The translations under genes and the position numbers were made by a program. From Acanthochromis polyacanthus (taxonomy: Eukaryota > Chordata > Actinopteri > Pomacentridae): DNA of 64,000 nt. Location of the stretch: the NCBI RefSeq assembly GCF_021347895.1, contig NC_067131.1, positions 5,980,653 through 6,044,652 of the forward strand, given 5' to 3'. This document shows, piece after piece, positions 36,101-42,357 of the stretch. Below the pieces are notes generated by a model. That model was not told the origin of the DNA, made no database searches, and worked only from the letters and a program-made list of their open reading frames with translations. Every line of letters begins with the position of its first letter. Position 1 is the first letter of the stretch.

Positions 36101-38850
36101 CATTTATACCTATATAAATCTATATTAATTTTGCTATTTTTAATGTAGTTGGGTTTTACAGATTATATATACATATAGAGTATTTTTTATTTTTTTAATT
36201 ATTAGTTTTTATAATTTCTGTATAAATGTATGTATTTTTTTTTCATTTTTTTTCTCTATATTGGGGTTTTACATGGTTAAATAAAGGTCAGATGAGGTTA
36301 AAAATGCTCATCTTTGTGTTGGATCCTCTGCAGAATCTGTACGACAGCATCAAGAACGAACCCTTTAAGATCCCAGAGGACGACGGGAACGACCTCACAC
36401 ACACCTTCTTCAACCCCGACAGAGAAGGATGGCTGCTGAAACTCGGTACGTGAACTCTTGGTGCGAATTATGTTACTTCATTCAGTCTGGATCAGTGCAA
36501 ACAGGTCGGCCCTCTGCTGGACTGGACGAGTATCAGCACCTGAGTTTATGTAAAAAGACTGAAATTGTTTGATTTTTACTCCTGTTGACCTTCTCCTTGT
36601 CTGTTTGTGTTTCATGGTTTTGACTCCAGGAGGTACGTACCCCTCAAACAGCTTTAATGCACTGCTTTGCTGCTGAGCTTTTACCCCCTCTGGCTGTGTG
36701 CATTCACCTTCGCATCGCAAATTAAGCCAGATCGTTCATTTTACAAATAATTCCACCCTCTGCTGCTGTGCCCTGATGTGGAAAACGTACCCTTTCACAT
36801 CTGCTTCTAACTTCTGGGCTCTTTAAACTGGCGACTGACCCGAGTTTGACCTCAGCTTTTCCAGCCAGTTGATTAACCCGCTGCTTTGTGTCGTCAGTGT
36901 GCTTCGCTTTCAGTATGGAGTCCAGTTTTCTGTCTTTTCTGAAGTCCTAACTCACCTGTAATCTGTCCTCAGGTGGACGAGTGAAGACCTGGAAGAGACG
37001 CTGGTTCATCCTCACAGATAACTGCCTCTACTACTTTGAATACACCACTGTGAGTAACGCTCCTAAATACTACATGCATGTTTGGGGGAGTTATACTTAG
37101 AGCGCTGACACTGTAATTTGTTTTCTCTGTGTTTACAAGGACAAGGAGCCCAGAGGGATTATTCCACTGGAAAATCTGAGCATCAGAGAAGTCGACGACT
37201 CCAAGAAACCGGTAAAGCACTGCTCTTTTTTTCTCTTCCTGACACTCGTTGGCCTCTTCTGGATCTCTGTAGGTTCATGTCAGGTAAAAGATGGAGAAAA
37301 TGTTCAGATGGGAGAGATTTCTATTCCAGAATTGGAGGATATTTTACGTCCCACTCATTGTATTTCAAATAATCCACGTACAAAATCCTAAAACATGCAG
37401 TTGTTGTGTAAATGTTCTTGTCCTGGGACCAAATCTATAATATAAATAATAAACTGTTGGAAAATATTTCTAAAATACCAAATAAGTCTGAAGTTCCCTC
37501 TAAAATGTAGTTTTTCTCTTGTCTCACCCCCCATGACCAAATAGAACAGTTAGGAGGGTTAATATAGTTGCTCTGTTGTGTAGCAGTAACTGTTTGATTA
37601 GCAGCACTAATTGTGTCATTATCTTCTACTAATCACCTTAATGTAGCAAATTCTGCAACAAATTCTTTAAAAGGAGAAGGCAGACCTTCAGTAAAGCAGC
37701 TGAAGTATACGGCGATATGTTCAAGAAACCAGAAACGTTCTGATTACTTCATGTAGCTGTGGTCACATTTATCCACATCTGTGCTGTGAGAAATGCAGGA
37801 CGACACCTTAGTGACACGACTGATCTGTGACAGGAAAGACGACACAGACTTTCAGAACCATTCTGTTTACAGAGATGTGGTAGAACTGACTAAAGTACCT
37901 TTACTGCCCTTATAGTACCACCTGATACACCACCATCCAACATCAACCTTCTTTACACTCTCAAGGACACCAAAGCTGCATTTTTATATGATCCTACTCT
38001 GTAGTTCCCTCAGAGAATCTGTTCTACAGCTGGTTGTCCATGTTGGTTGTCATTACCTCACTCAGACCTTCATGTACTTTTAGAAGCAGAAAGTCCAACG
38101 CTCTCTGTAAACCTCCTGACTTACCTCCTCTGTTCCGTTTCTCCCAGAACTGCTTCGAGCTCTTCATCCCCAACCACAAAGATCAGGTGATCAAGGCCTG
38201 CAAGACGGAGGCAGACGGCCGGGTCGTCGAGGGCAACCACACTTTTTACAGAATCTCAGCCCCGACCGCTGAGGAGAAGGACGAATGGATCAACAGCATC
38301 AAGTGAGTGACGGCTGAACATTCTCTGCTGCAGGTGATGAAGTCTGAAGGCTGGGTAATGCTTCCCGCACAAACACGATGCTTGGAAATCCGCTAGAGAG
38401 AACATGTTTGACTTTATACTCCATGTAGCGTCTGCTCCCAACCTGCAGGGGGCAGTGTGTCACAAACACACATCTACCTAGTCTACTCTAGTTTAATCCT
38501 CGTGTTGATCTACGGGTACAAACTGACCCGATTTAAAGTTTGAAAATGAGGGAAAAAAAAAAATGTTCACAATGAAACTTCTGATGTCCACATTTTCAAC
38601 ATTTTTGGGAAATTTTTGAACATTTTTGGTGGAAAAAATGTGAAATTTACTGGATTTTGGTTGATTTTTTTGGTGAATGTTCTGAAAGAAAATATTAGAA
38701 ATTTTACGATTTTTTTTTTTTGGAAGATTTTCGTAAAACAAGCTTAATCGTTTTCTGTGTTCAACCTGCAGAGCTGCCATCAGCAAAGACCCGTTCTACG
38801 AGATGCTGGCCGCTCGGAAGAAGAAGGTTTCCTCCCTGAAGGGTCTGTAG
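15090..38850 (+). CDS. cyth1: Cytohesin-1, ARF guanine-nucleotide exchange factor (whole gene, 12 exons plus a microexon)
   Basis: Cytohesins load GTP on ARF1/ARF6 at the plasma membrane and endosomes, acting in integrin adhesion, trafficking and insulin signalling. The joined exons give 400 residues (399 without the microexon), close to the 398 of human CYTH1. Layout: N-terminal coiled coil about 13-63; Sec7 domain about 75-204 with the [11 protein letters not shown] loop and catalytic glutamate at 159; PH domain about 262-379 starting [10 protein letters not shown]; polybasic tail [12 protein letters not shown], which in this family aids membrane binding and autoinhibition. The KKKVSS tail and the nearby pgs1 gene point to CYTH1 rather than CYTH2, 3 or 4; I cannot tell which teleost duplicate (a or b) it is. 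All junctions are GT/AG and phases agree. Confidence 0.95.
15118..20097. other. First part of cyth1 intron 1
   Basis: Intronic DNA with no recognised exon. A T-rich run lies at 17100-17124. Open frames here (for example near 16181, 17140 and 18548) lack similarity or conserved-looking features and are treated as chance. Confidence 0.5.
20098..20777 (+). mobile_element. Internally deleted Tc1-like transposon
   Basis: The ends are inverted repeats of about 28 bp (left TATACTGACAGTCA..., right complement TATACACTGACAGTCA...), each beginning at a TA. Inside, a fragment of transposase remains that keeps the amino-terminal helix-turn-helix and the extreme carboxy end only. The element cannot be autonomous. 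Confidence 0.85.
20391..20615 (+). pseudogene. Tc1-like transposase remnant, internally deleted and frameshifted
   Basis: Starts [20 protein letters not shown] and contains the paired-like DNA-binding start of Tc1 transposases ([20 protein letters not shown]). It then jumps to [12 protein letters not shown], which resembles the last residues of these proteins. The whole DDE catalytic core is missing. After IEAN the frame looks shifted by one missing G (GCAAATGAGGCC where an N-G-G-H-T-R-Y-stop ending would be expected). Broken beyond function. Confidence 0.75.
20940..21440. repeat. AT-rich minisatellite with inverted tail (foldback)
   Basis: A unit of about 60 bp, like AAATCTGTTAAAAAATAAGG plus AAATAAATATGTAAATATAA plus AGAGGAATAAATA, repeats about five times up to 21300. 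The segment 21340-21415 then reads as its reverse complement (CCTCTTTGTATTTACACATT), so the region could fold into a long hairpin. It is probably a foldback-type mobile element remnant. Confidence 0.65.
22316..22333 (+). repeat. G18 homopolymer in cyth1 intron 1
   Basis: Eighteen consecutive G residues, about 170 bases before exon 2. A G-quadruplex is possible on the + strand, which is also the pre-mRNA strand. Confidence 0.9.
22507..22589 (+). CDS. cyth1: cyth1 exon 2
   Basis: Acceptor CCTCAG, donor GTAAGA. With the last base of exon 1 it reads [20 protein letters not shown] and on to EELLLDIQ, the start of the coiled coil. It ends in phase 0. Confidence 0.95.
23193..23640. repeat. Dispersed repeat, unclassified, copy 1
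   Basis: Begins with CAGGGGGTCCTCGTCTTAAC and ends near TAAACTGAGGACTTCCTGTA, an imperfect inverted match. It shares internal words such as ATGTAAACAAAGCTGT and CCGCCGCATGACTAC with copies at about 26120-26655 and 53822-54010. Most likely an old DNA transposon family; no target duplication could be confirmed. Confidence 0.5.
23641..26119. other. cyth1 intron 2, no exon seen
   Basis: Intronic AT-rich DNA. The GT-rich stretch near 24600-24660 is low complexity. No coding or RNA feature recognised. Confidence 0.45.
26120..26655. repeat. Dispersed repeat, unclassified, copy 2
   Basis: Shares GCCATAATGAAG, ATGTAAACAAAGCTGTTATA and GCGCCGCATGACGACGTATT with the copies at 23193 and 53822. It also contains a short internal duplication: two passes of a TAACCAGTTCTGACATAACC- / GTAGGTTGAGGACGT-like segment at about 26545-26655. 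Confidence 0.5.
26790..27125. promoter_or_regulatory. CpG-rich block in cyth1 intron 2 with an X-box
   Basis: Many CpG dinucleotides stand out against the AT-rich intron. There is a GC-rich CCCCGCCTCGCG word at about 26944, and GTTACCATGGAGAC at 27045-27058 fits the palindromic X-box bound by RFX factors. It could be an intronic enhancer or an alternative promoter; no first exon with a convincing donor was identified. Confidence 0.4.
27500..27910. mobile_element. Small inverted-repeat (MITE-like) element
   Basis: CTTTTATTGCTTTTCAACAT at about 27602-27621 returns as its complement, ATGTTGAAAAGCAATAAAAG, at about 27850-27869, with further imperfect pairing outside and inside. It looks like a non-autonomous DNA transposon of a Tc1-like type. 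Outer borders are uncertain. Confidence 0.5.
28380..28750. other. GC-rich intronic block, function unknown
   Basis: Noticeably richer in G and C than the surrounding intron, with a GGGGTCGGGGGGTGGAGGG stretch. The end of this block, from about 28750, was copied with the adjacent hAT-like element into intron 5 (32258-33100). An open frame crosses it but has no recognised similarity. Confidence 0.4.
28847..29917 (+). mobile_element. hAT-like non-autonomous element, copy B
   Basis: Starts CAGGGGTGTCCAACGTGAGG and ends GACCCCGCTG, a decayed version of the GACACCCCTG end seen in copy A. Flanks CTCTAGCG and CTCTCGTG agree at 6 of 8 positions, consistent with an old 8-bp target duplication. The centre (29050-29870) is a minisatellite of TTTTGTCATTTTGTTTCTC-like words. 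These words translate as alternating F, V, I, L, C and S in all three frames; that is not a membrane protein gene. Confidence 0.75.
30168..30232 (+). CDS. cyth1: cyth1 exon 3
   Basis: Acceptor CTCTCAG after a long pyrimidine tract, donor GTAAAG. Reads [20 protein letters not shown] and E plus two bases, continuing the coiled coil. It ends in phase 2. Confidence 0.95.
30233..31642. other. cyth1 intron 3
   Basis: No exon seen. At 31025-31085 a short segment ends in AGTAAAGTATCTATCTATCC, which resembles the 3' tail of L2/CR1-type LINEs followed by its tetramer repeat; the rest of such an element is not recognisable. Confidence 0.4.
31643..31709 (+). CDS. cyth1: cyth1 exon 4
   Basis: Acceptor TTTTTAG, donor GTAAAA. 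Reads (R)[20 protein letters not shown] followed by TK, the linker into the Sec7 domain. It ends in phase 0. Confidence 0.95.
32059..32177 (+). CDS. cyth1: cyth1 exon 5
   Basis: Acceptor CTCTCAG, donor GTCAGC. Reads [20 protein letters not shown] and on through [19 protein letters not shown], the first helices of Sec7. It ends in phase 2. The donor is the first base of an 80-bp direct repeat (see 32178). Confidence 0.95.
32178..32257 (+). repeat. Left copy of an 80-bp direct repeat bounding an insertion
   Basis: Starts GTCAGCAATAATAACGATGT at the exon 5 splice donor. The same 80 bases recur at 33101-33180 with about four or five mismatches and no gaps. Between the two lies 843 bp resembling 28750-29640. 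This copy keeps the working donor. Confidence 0.85.
32258..33100 (+). mobile_element. Duplicated segment carrying a right-truncated hAT-like element (copy C)
   Basis: Begins CACAGAGCGGCTGTTGGACG and follows 28752 onward closely, including about 95 bases outside the element and its left end (CAGGGGTGTC at 32352). It stops inside the TTTTGTC-rich minisatellite, so the right terminal repeat is absent. Because non-element flank was copied too, it arrived by segmental duplication, not by transposase action. Hydrophobic open frames here are repeat artefacts. Confidence 0.8.
33101..33180 (+). repeat. Right copy of the 80-bp direct repeat
   Basis: Starts GTCAGCAATACTAACGATGT. It is the partner of 32178-32257 and includes a second copy of the GTCAGC donor, here preceded by TTTTGT and so not joined to any exon. 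Confidence 0.85.
33536..33729 (+). CDS. cyth1: cyth1 exon 6 (Sec7 catalytic core)
   Basis: Acceptor GTGCAG, donor GTACGG. Reads (R)[20 protein letters not shown] and continues with [20 protein letters not shown] and [20 protein letters not shown]. It holds the invariant glutamate (residue 159) that displaces Mg-GDP from ARF. It ends in phase 1. Confidence 0.97.
33730..34115. other. Start of cyth1 intron 6
   Basis: Non-coding, AT-rich, leading into a TTAA-flanked element. Nothing else recognised. Confidence 0.45.
34116..34467. mobile_element. TTAA-flanked MITE in cyth1 intron 6
   Basis: Bounded by TTAA on both sides. The left end reads TTAACCCTGTG; the right end complement reads TTAACCCTCCTGTTGTCCTC. 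The interior shares TTTGCTGGATTTTGGTTGAT and GGTGGAAAAAAT words with five other copies in the window (38494, 40646, 48159, 57867 and 61169). A TTAA target with CCCT-type ends fits the piggyBac or Kolobok groups; no transposase remains. Confidence 0.75.
34694..34842 (+). CDS. cyth1: cyth1 exon 7
   Basis: Acceptor GTTCTCAG, donor GTGAGA. Reads (D)[20 protein letters not shown] and then [20 protein letters not shown] through to EDLLR, the second half of Sec7 including the conserved [11 protein letters not shown] helix that helps bind ARF. It ends in phase 0. Confidence 0.97.
34843..35527. other. First part of cyth1 intron 7
   Basis: No exon or known repeat recognised before the TTAA-flanked AT-rich array. 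Confidence 0.45.
35528..36280. mobile_element. TTAA-flanked AT-rich element with internal tandem repeats
   Basis: The left end is TTAACCCTGTAAAACCC and the right complement is TTAACCATGTAAAACCCC, inverted ends inside TTAA. The interior is a minisatellite of about 100-115 bp per unit, each with a TTTTACAGATTATATATACA-like core (near 35638, 35741, 35840, 35948, 36041 and 36155). It ends about 50 bases before exon 8. Confidence 0.7.
36334..36445 (+). CDS. cyth1: cyth1 exon 8
   Basis: Acceptor CTCTGCAG, donor GTACGT. Reads [20 protein letters not shown] and then [17 protein letters not shown] plus one base, linking Sec7 to the first strand of the PH domain. It ends in phase 1 within the glycine codon that the microexon can extend. 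Confidence 0.97.
36630..36632 (+). CDS. cyth1: cyth1 3-nt microexon (GAG), diglycine/triglycine switch
   Basis: The sequence CTCCAG|GAG|GTACGT offers an acceptor and a donor around just three bases. Skipping joins exon 8 (G) to GT, giving LGGR; inclusion gives G-GA then G-GT, that is LGGGR. In known cytohesins this extra glycine in the first PH loop changes lipid preference: the 2G form strongly prefers PIP3, while the 3G form binds PIP2 and PIP3 similarly. Position and phase are exactly as expected. Its donor repeats the GTACGT of exon 8. Confidence 0.88.
36973..37049 (+). CDS. cyth1: cyth1 exon 9 (PH domain)
   Basis: Acceptor GTCCTCAG, donor GTGAGT. Reads (G)[20 protein letters not shown] and FEYTT. 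It supplies the K and R residues of the phosphoinositide pocket (the KTWKRRWF signature). It ends in phase 0. Confidence 0.97.
37140..37211 (+). CDS. cyth1: cyth1 exon 10 (PH domain)
   Basis: Acceptor TTTACAAG, donor GTAAAG. Reads [20 protein letters not shown] then SKKP. It ends in phase 0. Confidence 0.96.
37212..38147. other. cyth1 intron 10
   Basis: About 940 bases with no recognised exon or transposon. Confidence 0.5.
38148..38302 (+). CDS. cyth1: cyth1 exon 11 (PH domain)
   Basis: Acceptor TCCCAG, donor GTGAGT. Reads [20 protein letters not shown], then [20 protein letters not shown] and [11 protein letters not shown] plus two bases, the last strands and C-terminal helix of the PH domain. 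It ends in phase 2. Confidence 0.97.
38494..38745. mobile_element. TTAA-family MITE fragment next to the last splice acceptor
   Basis: Left end TTTAATCCTCGTGTTGATCT, interior GGTGGAAAAAAT and ACTGGATTTTGGTTGATTTT as in the other copies. The right end is missing. It stops roughly 25 bases before the exon 12 acceptor, so the branch point region may derive from or abut the element. Confidence 0.6.
38772..38850 (+). CDS. cyth1: cyth1 exon 12 (last coding exon)
   Basis: Acceptor CCTGCAG. Reads (K)[20 protein letters not shown] then SLKGL and TAG at 38848. The polybasic run matches the cytohesin-1 tail, although the last four residues differ from the mammalian protein. Confidence 0.96.
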
Positions 38851-39294
38851 AGCTGCAGAGGATCGAGTCCTGCTGGAGGTGGACCTGATGCTGCTGCTGA
38901 GATGCTGGAGCTGCTCAGAGGACTGAGCTTTATAAGAGCATCCTCTTCTGTTACCTTATAAACTGAAGTACCTTCAGTACCCACACCTTCTGCTCTACAG
39001 GTCTGACTTCATGTTGATTTCCAGTCTGTAGATGAAATTATTCTTCTTTTTTTTTTTGCTTTTCCTAAAACATCACCTTCTGTAATGATGCTCTGGTTCG
39101 GACTCCCACTCACTGAACATCTGCTGTAATGACTCTTGAAATGTGTCTGATTGACCTCAGAGCTTTTTCACACAGTCCATGTTTGTTCTGGTTTAGCACA
39201 TCGAGTGTCTAACAGCTGCTTCAAACGTTTCCACAGAGGGAGAACAGGGCAGCAAATGTTTTCATCTCCAGGAGAGAAACGTGTTTAGATGTAA

Positions 39295-40141
39295 TACGAG
39301 GTGTGATCGAAAAGTTCAGAGACGGTGCCTGAATAAAAAGCAATAGATGCCTGATTTAACGTCGGCTGCCTTCTGCTTCCAAGTTGTCATCTTGTGCAGC
39401 GACGCAGTGCTTGGAAAGCTCCTTTGATGTGTCGGAACGGTGATCCTTTGACTTGAATCTCATTTTCAGACAAGAATAAGAAGTCAAAGGGAGCTAAATC
39501 TAGCATGTAGGACAGATGAAGATTGACGGTTGTCTTACTGTGGCCAAAAAGCATAACTGGAGCACCCACATACTATCTCACTACAGTTTAGGTTGTTTGT
39601 GCTGAGAGTCCTTCTACAAACACTTCAAACATACAGTGAAACCTTATCAAATGGGGGACAAATTTATGATGCCCAACCTCGAGATATTGGAGAAAACATC
39701 TAGCATGGTTTTGGTGGAGCTCCTTACTGATGTGCCTTCTTCACAGTCAAAACTAAAGATGTCCTAATGAAGTATTTTAGGCTCCCGATCTGTTTATTTA
39801 GCCTCTGCTGATAATATTGCCTAAATAAAGCACACTGTAGGTGCTGAAGATTGACTGTAGTACCTGTTTGCGCCACCAGGTGGAGCCTTTTGCTGTTTAA
39901 TGCTGTAGAGACCAGAGGAGGCAGTCGGTGTTTTCAGAGTTTAGTAAAAGAACAATGTGACAGAGACATCTAAATGTTTGGATTCTGCTGAAGGACACAG
40001 ATTGTGTTTAAATGTTTTCCACAGTGAATGCACAAAAACACAACGCTGACCATAAATGTCACAAAACATCCTGACTACTGACAGTTAAAAATTCCATGAC
40101 TGTCAACAGGAAAACTCTGAACTTTTTGATCACACCTATTA
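39295..40141 (-). mobile_element. Mariner-like transposon fossil
   Basis: Inverted ends GAGGTGTGATCGAAAAGTTC (left) and AGGTGTGATCAAAAAGTTCA (right complement), each bordered by TA. The length (about 850 bp) is shorter than the roughly 1.3 kb of a full mariner, and transposase remnants are on the - strand. Confidence 0.8.
39387..39569 (-). pseudogene. Mariner transposase C-terminal fragment
   Basis: The - strand reads LHLSYMLDLAPFDFLFLSEN and then IQVKGSPFRH. This resembles the conserved YSPDLAPCDFFLFPKLK-type block of mariner transposases, which holds the last catalytic aspartate region. The rest of the catalytic domain is not intact, so it is non-functional. Confidence 0.7.
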
Positions 40142-40645
40142 CATTAAATTATCAGCTGCACACAAGAACAGCTGAGAACGGCTTCTGCAGCTTGTGAAAG
40201 AATTTATAGGATGAAGGAAAGTTCCAGAATGAATCCCATCAAACTGCACATGAGTGATTCAGAGACTTTTCTCCACCGACAAACGGATCAACTTCAGGAC
40301 TCACTTCATCTGAATCTCAGCGTTCACTTTGTTGCCATATGAACCCGTTTTTTCTTTTCTACGCCTGTTTTCTTTCTGCTGTTTTGTCAGTGCACTGTTT
40401 CAGAAAATGAAGGTAACGCATAAATAGCTTAATATTTATTTATCCAGATTTCTTGTAATTTATTGTTTTTTTTCTTCTTTTTGTCTCATTAAAAGTTTGC
40501 AAACAAATCTTCTACTCCGCTTCGACTGTACATTTATTAGACTATTGTGATCATTTTTATTGTTCTCTATGAAGGATTTTACAGATTTGGTTGATTTGGT
40601 GTGAAATCAAACTAAGATAATCCCCTCAGAATCATTGTAGTGTAT

Positions 40646-41151
40646 TTAACCCTCCTGTTGTCCTCATTTACGTTCCCCCAAAAATATAGTTTCCTTGTCT
40701 GAAAAAAATCCAAAAATTCAGCAAAAAAAATTCCCAAATTTCTGAAAATTTGCAAAACCTTCAGGAAGAAAATTTCAGTAATTCCTTAAAAGTTTTATTT
40801 TTTATAAAAATAAAATAAAATTTTGGCAAGAAAATTCTTCCCTGGATTTTGGTTGATTTTTTTTGTGAATGTTCTTAAAGAAAATATCAGAATTTTTATT
40901 GATATATATGTAATCACTTTAGATATTTTTAGGATTTTTTGGAAGATTTTTACTCATTTTTTTGAAAATATTTACAAGAATTTTCTTGACAATTTGGGGC
41001 ATTTAAAAAAATAAATCTTTTAAGGGACACTTAAGGAATTGTTGGAATTTTCTTCCTGAATGTTTTGCAAATTTTCAGAAATTTGGGGAATTTTTTTGCT
41101 GAATTTTTCATTTTCTTTGGTGGCCATAAATGAGAACAACAGGAGGGTTAA
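40646..41151. mobile_element. TTAA-flanked foldback element
   Basis: Both termini are TTAACCCTCCTGTTGTCCTC-like, one on each strand. The arms (40646-40800 and about 41020-41151) are complementary over more than 100 bases, for example GCAAAACCTTCAGGAAGAAA against TTTCTTCCTGAATGTTTTGC. It belongs to the same family as 34116, but here two identical ends face each other, giving a long hairpin. Confidence 0.75.
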
Positions 41152-42357
41152 ATGGCCACATTCTATGGTGCCGTGATTTCTGATCATGAATAATTAATTT
41201 TAAAAAAAGCTAAATTTCAGCCCTCCAGACGTACTTAAACGGTCTGTAACTTGAAAATATTCAAAGTATGACGGTAAAATGTTGCTGCATTAAATATGCT
41301 GAAGTTATTGTACATCTGATTGGTCAGGTTGGAGGCACTGATTGATTTTTCATGGACTTCCACCATAACTAATACCATCTGAAAAACTGTGACTTGTTTT
41401 TGCCTCAGTGTTTATTAAACAAATAGTTCAACCGAATCACTTTCCAGCTTCAAAAACTAATTTGATCGAGTGATGACATGTTGTCAGCTGGTTTGTTTAA
41501 TGATGATTAAAAGCTGAAACTTAACCTTCGCAGCGAAGCGGCCACCTGCTGAAGACATTAATAAATGACACTGAAGTATTTTAGAACCTTCAGTAGTGTT
41601 TATCAAGAGCCGCTCCTAAACCAGTCAGTCATCACGATCTGACAGCTGACAGCAAAAACCATCTTTTTCCCACACGGTTACTTCCTGCTTCTTTTATCAC
41701 GTGTCTCAAGAAGCGTTCTGCAGCTGTCAGATTTTGAACATCGATAAGGAGATGAATGATTTCCAGAGGACTCATACAAACACCACATTTGATTAGAGCT
41801 CTCTTATCGCTGATTTGAGCTGGTAAAGTCCGACGTCCCGTAAATCTGCAAACCAAACAGGACTCGGCAAAACTTTATCACAGCCTGTGGCTGGTTTGTT
41901 TGCTGCCTGTTAATCAAATCTGATCAAACACGTAGAGTAAGAATGAATCAGCATTTTGACTTTTGAACTTTAACAGTCTGAATAAATACTTTTTGTAATA
42001 TATGAGGAGGTTTTCAGGAGATCCAAAGCGGCTACAATCACTAGTTTTAAGACGTGGAAGTAGCTGTTTGTAGTGATGAAGCTTAATGGAGAGTTTCAGA
42101 TCATTGTGGCGGCTTTTGGTTTAATCTCAGGAAACTATTTTTATAGAAAAAATGCTCTAAAAAGCCACTGATCACCACCAGACAGCAGACTGACAGTTAC
42201 AAACTAGAAAAGTGTGGTCCAGCTCAGAGGGGTGTTTTGTGGGTTCTTAAGGCTGACAATGATTATTAGTGAGACATTTGGAGGAGATATTCATTCGCAG
42301 TAAATGAAAGTATTTTCAATCTTGGAGTTAAACTCAGAAGAACACAAACGCTAATAG
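41152..42357. other. Intergenic, no gene seen
   Basis: Between the TTAA foldback and the satellite. No exon, RNA gene or classified repeat recognised. Confidence 0.5.

Larger units (their letters stand above)
38851..40510 (+). other. Probable cyth1 3' untranslated region
   Basis: The non-coding tail after the stop codon. Candidate poly(A) signals are AATAAA at about 39824 and ATTAAA at 40488-40493, the latter before a GTTTGCAAAC stretch. A mariner fossil (39295-40141) lies inside. The true 3' end needs transcript data. Confidence 0.45.

Noticed and set aside
37548..37562. TTAGGAGGGTTAA, resembling the end of the TTAA MITE family
   Set aside because: Only the last few bases match and no partner end or family interior is present nearby.
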